Assembly: GCA_036924085.1 (NCBI GenBank)
Contig: JAVGWX010000012.1
Span: 3,093,099 to 3,157,098 of the forward strand
From: Ariolimax columbianus
Lineage: Eukaryota; Mollusca; Gastropoda; Stylommatophora; Arionidae
Direction of reading: 5' to 3'
Length of the DNA stretch: 64,000 bases
Positions 55,190 through 64,000 of this stretch are shown in pieces; position 1 is the stretch's first letter, and each line of letters opens with the position of its first letter. Made by a program: the position numbers and the translations under genes. The notes below the pieces were generated by a model, which was given only the letters and a program-made list of their open reading frames with translations, did no database searches and was not told where the DNA came from.

Positions 55190-55465
55190 ATACCTGTACA
55201 TGGAAAGGTCTTGTGGGATACCTGTACATGGAGAGGTCATGTGGGATACCTGTACATGGAGAGGCCATGTGGGATACCTGTACATGGAAAGGTCTAGTGG
55301 GATACCTGTACATGGAGAGGTCATGTGGGATACCTGTACATGGAAAGGTCTTGTGGGATACCTGTACATGGAGAGGTCATGTGGGATACCTGTACATGGA
55401 AAGGTCTTGTGGGATACCTGTACATGGAGAGGTCATGTGGGATACATGTACACGGAAAGGCCTTC
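55190..55465. repeat. 28-bp GGGATACCTGTACA minisatellite, right part, about 10 copies
   Basis: Unit CTTGTGGGATACCTGTACAT plus GGAAAGGT alternating with CATGTGGGATACCTGTACAT plus GGAGAGGT. Expanded relative to block A and bearing a distinct CATGG variant. Confidence 0.92.
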
Positions 55466-55589
55466 TGGAGTAAACCCTGAGGCAAAATCCTGCGCTGGTG
55501 TCACTAAAATACTCTAGTGGTAGTACCATTCCTATTCTGAAAATTCGTACCACGCCGCTAGTTCTAGGATGTTTGACTAATGCACATAC

Positions 55590-55910
55590 ACACCTGGGTG
55601 AGATAACTGTATGCACAGCACACACATGGATGAGCTAACTTTATGCCCATACGCACCTGGATGAGATAACTTTATGACACGACATAAATCTGCATGAGAT
55701 AATTGTATGACACATGATACAGAAGGATTAGATAACTTTATGACACGGGATAAACCTGGATGAGACAAATGTTTGGCACAGGACACACCTGGATGAGATG
55801 ACTTTATGACACAGGACACACCTGGAGGAGATAACTTTATGACACACCTGAAGGGGATAACTTTATGACACACCTGGATGAGATAACTTTATGACACAGG
55901 CCCACCTGGA
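55590..55910. repeat. 33-bp GATGAGATAACTTTATGACA minisatellite
   Basis: Counterpart of 11695-12062, with about 9-10 more diverged copies. Confidence 0.88.
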
Positions 55911-56229
55911 CTGGAACATAAATAACGATGTCAATGTTTAAGACACCAGATCAAGTCAGAGAATGGCACACACCGATCTGTTGTCGGTTGATAGGATTGC
56001 ACAGTCATCAACAGTTACAATACTCACATGGAGACGGGACGAGTCCTTACCTCTATCAGACCTGGCCTCGTATTTAAACCTTTACCTATGTGGAGCATTA
56101 CTTTCCATCTATTTCTTCTTCTTCATCTTACGCTGTTTACAGCGATATTTACGTTGCACTGATTTAATTTGTTAGCCAGTGGCTCAGTGCATCCGATTTC
56201 AACAGGCGTTTCTGTAGGGTTGCCCTCCT

Positions 56230-56740
56230 TAGCCTTTGGCTGTCCCCAGCCTAACTGCAAGGCAGCAGTTGTTTTTGGTCAGAGTTGTCTCTCTTGGGAA
56301 GTTGTCTTGCAGGACTATCGAGTCTTCCCTACTTGTGTCTATAGCGTTTGGCAATGATATGATGGACTATGTACTAGTTTGTACTATCCCGGAAGAGAGG
56401 CAGTCCAGTGTGACTTTTTCCCAGGATGGTCACGTCCTGCCAGAAACGTAGCATATGCATATGAGTGAGGTATCTTTTTGCTCGCTTTATTTTCTCGGCT
56501 CATCTGCAGTGATGGTACGCCTAGCATTCCCCGCCACCCGGGAGCTTGTCACCATAGGACAGGAGGTGCAGTGTCCGCTGGACTGCATCTCTTCTGCGTC
56601 CATTGGAATGACTGATAGCAGACAGATGCAAAGAGTGAGGAAGGAGTGCATTTTACCAGGTGCATTCCTGCGGCTCGATCGGGCCGGGACACAAGCCCCA
56701 ACCATGTCGTAGCCTCCCATCTCAGCGGTGCTGAGATTTT
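56230..56740 (-). other. Spacer-like part of the rDNA insertion
   Basis: GC-rich sequence on the 28S 3' side; by position in minus sense it may be external-transcribed or intergenic spacer. TGAAATCGGATGCACTG on the minus strand near 56195 recurs on the plus strand near 60700, with CAGTGCAACG close by in both, so a short element is shared. No protein support. Confidence 0.35.
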
Positions 56741-57015
56741 GGGCGGGATTCTGGCTTAGAGGCGTTCGGTCGTAATCCCTCAGATGGTAGCTTTATCAGC
56801 CAAGCACGTGGACCAAATGTCAGCGACCTGTGATTCCTCTCGAAATAGTGCATTTGACCAGGTGACAAGCCTAGTCTTGCACGGAGATGTTGTCCGCCTA
56901 GGGAGCGGACATATCTCATGGTCAAGGGTTGAGTCTCAGCAGTTCGCAGTAAGGTAGCTGATCTACTGCTTAGGGCACCCGACCGAGAATTAAGTCTTCT
57001 ACAAATGATTTCATT
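56740..57015 (-). pseudogene. 28S rRNA 3'-end pseudogene, piece 1
   Basis: Minus strand carries recognisable large-subunit landmarks in order: CATTTGTAGAAGACTTAATT, CAACCCTTGACCATGAGAT, GAGAGGAATCACAGG, ACATTTGGTCCACGTGCTTG, GCTACCATCTGAGGGATTAC and GAACGCCTCTAAGCCAGAAT plus CCCGCC. These correspond to the last ~300 nt of 28S rRNA, with many substitutions, so it is not functional. Confidence 0.75.
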
Positions 57016-57064
57016 CCTCATCGCCGTATGGGGTGAATATCGAGCAGCTTCCCGCCCGCTTTTA

Positions 57065-57360
57065 TCAGCGGACGGCAGAGACCTCATTCTGCGGCTTGAC
57101 CGGGCGGGGCTGGAGCGTGGCCCCGAGGTCCCCACCATGTCGAAGCCTCCCTTTGCATTCGTGCTGGGCTGCTTTTGGGCGGGATTTTTGGCTTAGAGGC
57201 GTTCGGCCGTAATCCCTCACCTCCCACCGTTGGCTTATCCGCCTAGTACGTGAACCAAAATGTCTGCGGCTCCTCTCGGGCTTAGCAGGATTACCGTAGC
57301 AAAGCCCTGTCATTAGTAGGGTAAAACTGACCTGTCTTCAGAGGGTCTATTTCCAGCACC
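57065..57360 (-). pseudogene. 28S rRNA 3'-end pseudogene, piece 2
   Basis: A second, differently decayed copy: GAAGACAGGTCAGTTTTACC, CTACTAATGACAGGG, GGTAATCCTGCTAAGCCCGA, GAGGAGCCGCAGACATTTTG, then GATTACGGCCGAACGCCTCT and AATCCCGCCC. The equivalent GAACGCCTCT sites of pieces 1 and 2 are about 440 bp apart, a tandem arrangement. Confidence 0.75.
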
Positions 57361-57439
57361 CGTTCAATATTAGCCAGACCGTATCAATAGAGGGCTTTTA
57401 GTTTGACAATGGCCAAGTTTCTGGAGCCTGCGATTTCTG

Positions 57440-57760
57440 CAGGGTGAAGACCAGATTACCGTAGCAGGCGCTCTTTCATTTGGGGGTTTGGAGACTGACC
57501 TGTCTTCCGTGGGTCTAATACCAGCACATGTTCACTATTAGACCCATCGAAGGTGCTCTCTTTTGACAGTCATTCTACACTATTGGCGTGTTTAGTCAAT
57601 TTTAGCCTCAGGCTCCACTCCTGATAGTGCTCTTCCGTCAGTTCCTTTATCAAACACTGGATGCAGACCAACCGAGCCACAGAGGGCATAACCCCAGATT
57701 TCTGAGGGTCTAAATCCAGCACCAGTTCCATATTAGACCCCAGAAAAGTGGTCTCGGCAT
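57440..57760 (-). pseudogene. Further 28S and 18S scraps
   Basis: Minus strand has a third, weaker 28S piece (GAAGACAGGTCAGT and GGTAATCTGG near 57510-57450) and repeated TAGTG/GGAACTGGTGCTGG-like words (57545, 57740). A degenerate 18S piece at 57655-57592 matches the intact 18S stretch near 57850-57785 at about 80%. Confidence 0.55.
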
Positions 57761-57784
57761 GTCAGTCATTTCAGTGTTGGCCGT

Positions 57785-57804
57785 GTTGAGTCAAATTAAG
57801 CCGC

Positions 57805-57853
<49 letters not shown>

Positions 57854-58400
57854 TTTGCAACCATACTTCCCCCGGAACCCAAACACTTTGGTTTCCCGGA
57901 AGCTGCCCGCAGAGTCATCGAAGCAACTCCTGCGGATCGCTAGTCGGCATCGTTTATGGTCAGAACTACGACGGTATCTGATCGTCTTCGCGCCTCTGAC
58001 TTTCGTTCTTGATTAATGAAAACATTCTTGACAAATGCTTTCGCAGTAGCTCGTCTTGCGGCGATCCAAGAATTTCACCTCTAACGCCGCAATACGAATG
58101 CCCCCGTTTGTCCCTGTTAATCATTACCTCCAGTTCCGAAAACCAACAAAATAGAACCGAGGTCCTATTCCATTATTCCATGCACCATTATTCAGGCAGC
58201 CGAGGCCTGCTTTGAACACTCTAATTTTTTCAAAGTAAACGCGCCGGCCACCCAGGACGCTCAGCGAAGAGCACCCGTGGGAGAGAGCCGACAGACGGTA
58301 GGGCAGGAGACAACAGGCAGTGAACCGGCGCGAGCCGGACCGCCCGCCTGCGCCTGAGATCCAACTACGAGCTTTTTAACTGCAACAACTTTAATATACG
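57785..58400 (-). rRNA. Partial 18S rRNA (internal ~615 nt), apparently undecayed
   Basis: Minus strand starts CGTATATTAAAGTTGTTGCA and AAAAGCTCGTAGTTGGATCT, runs through a variable (V4-like) GC-rich stretch, GGTGAAATTCTTGGATCGCC, GAACGAAAGTCAGAGG, CGATCAGATACCGTCGTAGT, GGGGGAAGTATGGTTGCAAA and AACTTAAAGGAATTGACGGA, and stops within TTTGACTCAACACGG. Both ends are abrupt, so it is a fragment of the small-subunit gene (roughly its middle third). Unlike the adjacent 28S pieces, it shows no obvious damage at conserved sites. The variable region could help identify the species. Confidence 0.92.
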
Positions 58401-58712
58401 GATGTTCGGACATACAGACCTGGCCCCGTATTTAAACATTTACTTATGTGGAGCATTACGTTCCATCTATTTAAAATATGCACGAATGAAGTGACGTATT
58501 ACAAGAGTAGCCTTTGATCCCATAACAGTCTATCCTTTACACCTGTAATATCATAAGTTGATGAAGATATTGTGCCCGTATTTCTGACTTTTCATAATAG
58601 CGTCGCTTTTTATGAGGAAATATCACAACGCCGACTATTAACGATATCTGATATTGCATTGTGGATGATCTATCATGTAGCGTTGTGTATAGTTGTTGGA
58701 AGCAACTAATTA
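58401..58712. other. Block B sequence right of the rDNA insertion
   Basis: Matches block A 12220-12539 (GATGTTCGGACATACAGACC onward). No gene seen. Confidence 0.5.
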
Positions 58713-59090
58713 GTGGCTGATTTAAATCCTGAAGTGATGTATTTAGAAGCCGGTTACAAGGCTCTTCCTACAATTCCATGCATATTGGAAACTGTGAAAC
58801 GCAGTCCTATTTTCTTTAGTGTAAAAGCACACTCAGTAAGCAAAGGAGATTACATTTTCGATACCCACCTCCTTGACCAAGCTGCTGTGATACTAATTGG
58901 AGATAATGTTGGCTTACAGGATCACGCACATGCCCGTGAGAAGGGAATCTTAATAAAAATGTTTGAACAGCTGACGTGTTCCTGTGGGTCCTTACACCAT
59001 CAGATTTGCTTGGAGCATGTCAAGATGTCTCTCTCATTAGCGGACATCTTCCATCTGTTATCATGCAATGAGTTCAGAATGAGAAAATAA
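58713..59090 (+). CDS. Hypothetical 125-residue ORF, paralogue broken in block A
   Basis: Plus frame from ATG 58713 (MADLNPEVMYLEAGYKA) through KGDYIFDTHLLDQAAVILIG and LHHQICLEHVKMSLSLADIF to a stop at 59090. No signal peptide, membrane segment or family I recognise. In block A the same region has stops and frameshifts. The C-terminus runs into the GAATGAGAAAATAATGAGCC repeat, so the true end may be lost. It might be a last exon or a transposon remnant; coding status is uncertain. Confidence 0.3.
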   Translation: MADLNPEVMYLEAGYKALPTIPCILETVKRSPIFFSVKAHSVSKGDYIFDTHLLDQAAVILIGDNVGLQDHAHAREKGILIKMFEQLTCSCGSLHHQICLEHVKMSLSLADIFHLLSCNEFRMRK

Positions 59091-59165
59091 TGAGCCGACA
59101 ATCAATATAGAATGAGCAAAGACTGGGTAGAGAATGATTGTACAAAAAGTAGAGAATGATTGTAC

Positions 59166-60282
59166 TTCTTCTTCGTACGCAGTCAGACAGTAACCATTAT
59201 TTTTTTGAAAAAAGCAGTCGTCATATTGAGGCTGTCGACACTGCCATAGAGCTTGTCTAGTGTTGCCACTGGTGATGGCCACATCTGCTCTCTCTGATCC
59301 TCGTATGTCGGGCAGTTTTGCAGCAGATGCTCAGCGGTCATTTTCCCGGTACCACACGGGCATTCGTCGGTACCACCTATCTTCAATTTATTGAATAGGT
59401 TATACCTCAGTCTATTGTGGCCAGTGCGAAGTCTGAAGACCACGACCTGCTCTCTTCTGTTCAACTGGTAATAGGCATCGTTTTTGGTGTAGCCAGTATG
59501 TTCGGTTTCCCATTTGGTCATGTATCTAGCTCTAATAAGCCTTTTTGACTCGTTGCCTTGGATGTTGCAGTGAGATGTAACCCACTGCACCACTACCCTT
59601 TTTGGTGCGGCCTGCTGACATAGTTGACAGAGTACTGCTCTTAAATCATTAAGTTCAGTATTTTTCTGGCTTTTCAGTGCTGTGACTACGGCCAGTGCAT
59701 CTGTAAGCAGGACTATGTGGCTTTCATTCCTTTTACCTGTCACCATTTCTTCCACTGCCGCCCTCAGTGCTCTCAGTGCCGCTCTGAAATTGCTTGTGTA
59801 TTTTCCAGTAGCGAATGAAAGTGCTATTTTTCTGCCATTTGGTAGGCTCAGGAATGCTCCTGCCCCTCCGTACTGTGTTGTATTTGTTACGGAACCATCG
59901 GTGTATGCATGGGTCCAGTCCATGCTTGGGTAGTTTTCCGTTATGTAACTCTGGGTAGTATCTCTTCTTTCTTTTTCAGACTGGCAGTTTTTGTTTCTAA
60001 TACCTGGTATATTTTCTACCACCTCTGGAAATATATCCTGCCTCCAGGTAGGTTTTCGTACAGTAGGGATGAGCTTTGGTGTTGTTAGTGCGTTCATGGG
60101 GTTTTCGTGCATCTTTGCTTTGGCTATTTCTGCGAAGTTTCTTCACTTTAGTTTCCCATTTCCGAAATTGTTTAGTCTCTGGTGCATTGGATGGTCAGTC
60201 AGTCTTCTGAGTTTCTCTGATTGCAGCTGGGCTCTGCAGTCTCTTCTGTCGGTCATGGATTGCAGTTTTGTAATCTTTTCAA
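59166..60282 (-). mobile_element. LINE-A copy 6, 5'-truncated, inserted in the 22-bp array
   Basis: Minus strand from KITKLQSMTDRRDCRAQ (60282 downward) through RNase H (HAYTDGSVTNTTQYGGAG) to the Cys-His tail (CPCGTGKMTAEHLLQNC), with stop at 59183 and a short (GAA)n tail next to GTACGAAGAAGAA. The frame 60112-59183 is open (309 codons) but a TGA replaces an Arg codon at about 60146. A deletion joins HCNIQGN to ESKRLI, removing the EADRLAKEGA segment that holds the last RNase H aspartate. GTAC occurs at both ends (59162-59165, 60283-60286); the rest of any target duplication is hidden by the array. Confidence 0.9.
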
Positions 60283-60299
60283 GTACAAATAGTAGAGAA

Positions 60300-60620
60300 T
60301 CATTGTAGAAATACATAACTTCCACTGGATCCCCTTAATCTATAATTTTAGTAACCTCATCCATGAATTCTAACAGATTTTCTAAGCACGATCTCCTTCT
60401 AGTAAACCAATGCTGACTATTTATGTTAAGAGTAAACAAGTCTAACTGCATTACAATGTTTTCTTTGATTATGGACTACAACAATTTACAGACTATGCTC
60501 GATAAACTCATCGGTCCATAATTTGATCGATATGATTTTTTGCCGTTTTTTAATGAACGTCTTTAAAATCAAATATCAATTTTTGATAAATGCCATCCTG
60601 ACCTCGATATTTTTCGACGT
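60300..60620 (-). pseudogene. CR1-like LINE fragment, central reverse transcriptase
   Basis: Minus strand, across frameshifts: YGPMSLSSIVCKLL, SIIKENIVMQLDLFTLNINS, QHWFTRRRSCLENLLEFMDE and VTKIID then GDPVEVMYFY. This is the block from the N-Y-R-P motif to the start of motif A of a CR1-type RT (the part missing from 54251-55187). It ends at about 60300 against array sequence and LINE-A copy 6. Confidence 0.7.
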
Positions 60621-60854
60621 TCAACTTCTACAATTTGTTAATGTCCCATTGAAAAATATCTATATATGCAGGAGGAAGCAGACACTTACATAAAATCCAT
60701 GCTGAAATCGGATGCACTGGGCCGACAGGCGCAAAATAAAAACCACAGTGCAACGCACAGCTACTTGGGGATAAGAGAAATAAGGCGAACGAGAAAAAAA
60801 AATCTATGGGCTCAGGGATCTTGAAGAATGAGTTTTTTGTGTTGATCAATCAGG
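60621..60854. other. No gene seen; contains the short motif shared with the rDNA insert
   Basis: GCTGAAATCGGATGCACTGG and CAGTGCAACG lie near 60700-60752. The same words occur, inverted, near 56150-56200. No other signal. Confidence 0.4.
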
Positions 60855-61307
60855 ATACACACACACACACACATCTAGCGGATGGTGTCAATCAGGACAC
60901 ACACACACATCTACAGGATGGGATCAATCAGGACACACACCCACATCTACAGGATGGGATCAATCAGGACACACTCACATCTACAGAATGGGATCAATCA
61001 GGACACACACACACACATCTACAGGATAGGATCAATCAGGACAAACACACACATCTACAAGGTTGGGATCAATCAGGACACACACACACATCTACAGGAT
61101 GGGATCAATAAGGACACATACACACACATCTACAGGATAGGATAAATCAGGACACACACACACATCTACAGGATGGGATCAATCAGGACACATACACACA
61201 CATCTACAGGATGGGATCAATCAGGACACATAAAAACATCCACACACACATCTACAGGATGGTGTCAATCAGGACACATACACATCAACAGGGTGGGATC
61301 AATCAGG

Positions 61308-61338
<31 letters not shown>

Positions 61339-64000
61339 TCAACAGGATTGGATCAATCAGGACACATACACACACACATCTACAGGAAGGGATCAATCAG
61401 GACACACACACACACACATCTACAGGATGGGATCAATCAGGACACACACACATCTACAGGATGGTGTCAAAAAGGACAAACAAACACACACATATACAGG
61501 ATGGTGTCAATTAGGACACACACATACACATCTACAAGATAGGATCAATCGGGACAAACACAAACACACATCTACAGGTTGGGATCAATCAGGACACATA
61601 TACACACATCTACAGGATGGGATCAATCAGGACACACACACACACATCCACATCTACAGGATGGTGTCAATCAGGACTCATGCACACACACACATCTACA
61701 GGATGGTGTCAATCAGGACACACACACACATCTACAGGAAATGATCAATCAGGACTCTCTCAAACACACACACACACACACACACATCTAAAGGAAGGGA
61801 TCAATCAGGACACACACACACACACATCTACAGGATGGGATCAATCAGAACGCACACACACACACACACACATCTACAGGATATGATAAATCAGGACAAA
61901 CACACACACACATATCTACAGGATGGGATCAATAAGGAAACATACACACATCTACAGGATGGGATCAATCAGGAAACACACACACACATCTACAAGATGA
62001 GATGAATCAGGAAACACACACACACATCTACAAGATGAGATGAATCAGGACACATACACACACATCTACAGGATGGTGTCAATCAGGACACACACACACA
62101 TCTACAGGAAATGATCAATCAGGACTCCCACACACACATCTAAAGGATGGGATCAATCAGGACACACACACACATCTACAGGATAGGATCAATCAGGACA
62201 CACACACACACACACATCTACAGGATATGATAAATCAGGACAAACACACACACACACATCTACAGGATGGGATAAATCAGGACCCACACACACACACACA
62301 TCTACAAGATGGGATCAATAAGTACACATACACACACATCTACAGGATGTGATCAATCAAGAAACACACACACACACATCTACAGGATGGGATAAATCAG
62401 GACACATACACACATCCACACACACATCTACAGGATGGTGTCAATCAGGACTCACACACACATCTACAAGATGGTGTCAATCAGGACACACACACATCTA
62501 CAGGATGGTGTCAATCAAAACACACACACACACACATCTACATGATGGGATCAACCCAGGACACATACACACACATCTAGAGGATGGGATCAATCAGGAC
62601 ACACACACACACACATCTACAGGAAGGGATCAACCAGGACACATACACATCTACAGGATGGTCTCAATCATGACATACACACACACACATCTACAGAATA
62701 GTGTCAATCATGACACATACACACACACATCTACAAGATGGGATCAATCAGTACACACACACACACACATCTACAGGATGGGATCAATCAGGGCACATAC
62801 ACACACATCCACACACACATCCACAGGATGGGATCAATCAGGACAAACACATCCACACACACATCTACAGGATGGTGTCAATCAAGACTTACACACACAC
62901 ACATCTACAGGATGGGATCAATCAGGATACACAAACACACACAAACACATCTACAGGATGGTGTCAATCAGGACACATACACACACACACACATCTACAG
63001 GATGGTGTCAATCAGGACACATACACACACACACATCTACAGAATGGTGTCAATCAGGACACACACACACTTCTACAGGATGGTGTCAATCAGGACACAC
63101 ACACATCTACAGAATGGTGTCAATCAGGACACATACACACACATCTACAGGATGGGATCAATCAGGGCACATACACACATCCACAGAATGGGATCAATCA
63201 GGACACACATCCACACACACATCTACAGGATGGTGTCAATCAGGACACACATACACACACACATCTACAGGATGGGATCAATCAAGACACATACACACAC
63301 ATATCTACAGGATGGTGTCAATCCGGACACACACACAAATACAAATTTACAAGATGGGATCAATCAGGACACACACACACACACATCTACAGGATGGGAT
63401 CAATCAGGATACACACACACACATCTACAGGATGTCATCAATCAGGACACACACACATCTACAGGATGTCATCAATCAGGACACACACACATCTACAGGA
63501 TGGTGTCAATCAGGACACACACACACACATTTATACGAGGGGCTCAATCAGGACACACATATACACACATCTACAGGATGGTGTCAATCAGGACACACAC
63601 ACGCACACATATCTACAGGATGGTGTTAATCAGGATACACACACATCTACAGGATGGGATCAATCATGACACACACACACACATCTACAGGATGGGACCA
63701 ATCATGACACACACATCTACAGGATGGGATCAATCAGGACACACACACACACATCTACAGGATGGTGTCAATCAGGAGACACACACACACATCTACAGGA
63801 TGGGATCAATTAGGAGACAGACACACACACACACATCCACAGGATAGTGTCAATCAGGACACACACACATCTACAGGATGGGATCCTTCAGGACACACAC
63901 ACACACCTACAGGATGGTATCAATCAGGACACATACACACACACACACATCTACAGGATGGGATCAATCAGGACACATACACACAAACATCAACAGGATG
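60855..64000. repeat. CA-rich compound VNTR, about 80 copies, continues past the right edge
   Basis: Units of about 34-45 bp: a variable (CA)n run, then CATCTACAGGATGGGATCAA plus TCAGGA. Two core subtypes alternate irregularly (GATGGGATCAATC and GATGGTGTCAATC). Unit length varies with the CA run, so it is a microsatellite nested in a minisatellite. The long Thr/His/Ser-rich plus frames are artefacts. Confidence 0.95.

Larger units (their letters stand above)
56113..58400 (-). mobile_element. rDNA-derived insertion with GAA-type tail and long flanking direct repeats
   Basis: A 2.3-kb segment interrupts block B relative to block A. In minus sense it runs: 18S fragment (58400-57785), a short degenerate second 18S piece (57655-57592), degenerate 28S 3'-end pieces (57760-56740), about 600 bp of unassigned (spacer-like) sequence, and GAAGAAGAAGAAA at 56124-56112. 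The block sequence beside it (CGTATTTAAACATTTACTTA through CCATCTATTT) is present on both sides (about 56066-56114 and 58419-58473), about 90% identical. ITS, 5.8S and most of 28S are absent. How it arrived is not known; retroposition by a LINE or a repair-linked insertion both fit. Confidence 0.7.
50451..59165. repeat. Segmental duplication block B (paralogue of 5061-13240)
   Basis: Co-linear with block A from TTGTCTAGAAGCTAATTACC on, same strand. By eye 90-95% identical in unique parts. Carries lectin gene 2 and its upstream region, lacks the two LINE-A insertions of block A, and is interrupted by a CR1-like LINE (54251-55187) and an rDNA-derived insert (56113-58400). Confidence 0.85.

Noticed and set aside
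56455..57313. Short proteins within the rDNA insertion on both strands
   Set aside because: The DNA is recognisable 28S 3'-end rRNA sequence; the frames are by-products of GC-rich rRNA.
62349..63847. Thr/His/Ser-rich proteins of up to 426 residues
   Set aside because: Translation of the CA-rich VNTR in several frames at once.

Overview
This window looks like animal nuclear DNA, most likely from a mollusc and probably a gastropod. The basis is secreted H-type (Helix pomatia agglutinin-like) lectin genes with introns, metazoan-type LINE, SINE and LTR retroelements, a eukaryotic 18S rRNA fragment, and extreme minisatellite density. The species cannot be read from the sequence. There are no operons, prokaryotic genes or CRISPR arrays. 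Nearly every long open frame on either strand is a by-product of a tandem repeat whose period is a multiple of 3.

Layout: 1-2040 is a minus-strand LINE (family 'LINE-A', RT plus RNase H) with an open frame running off the left edge. 2067-5060 holds minisatellites, a dispersed repeat and a second, decayed LINE ('LINE-B'). 5061-13240 is segmental duplication block A with H-lectin gene 1 (minus strand; signal-peptide exon 10334-10416, lectin exon 5774-6102). Two opposed LINE-A copies and several minisatellites lie in its intron. 13186-19000 is mostly tandem arrays. 20318-26034 is a minus-strand LTR retrotransposon with a zinc-knuckle ORF but no recognisable pol, sitting beside H-lectin exon 3 (27018-27325, plus strand). 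28029-34450 is minisatellite with a LINE-A insertion (28574-30700). 34860-44794 is one old endonuclease-RT LINE ('LINE-C') split by a 7.4-kb, 56/59-bp satellite that is itself built from the LINE's endonuclease codons. 44795-50361 is a second, plus-strand copy of the LTR element, inserted into the LINE-C reverse transcriptase. 50451-59165 is block B, the paralogue of block A, with H-lectin gene 2 (exons 51114-51442 and 53070-53152), a CR1-like LINE fragment and an rDNA-derived insertion. 59166-60620 carries more LINE pieces, and 60855-64000 is a CA-rich VNTR that continues past the right edge.

The only credible host genes are the three H-lectins. In genes 1 and 2 a short signal-peptide exon joins the lectin exon in matching phase (phase 1) to give about 127-residue secreted proteins. 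They keep the two conserved cysteines and the R / W-H-x4-Y sugar-site residues of Helix agglutinin. Everything else is mobile DNA and repeats that have reshaped the introns and flanks of these genes. The most unusual items are the LINE-endonuclease-derived higher-order satellite, the tandemly multiplied splice donor of lectin gene 1, the ~630-bp inverted LINE pair in its intron, the pol-less LTR element with overlapping ORFs, and the rDNA-derived insertion.
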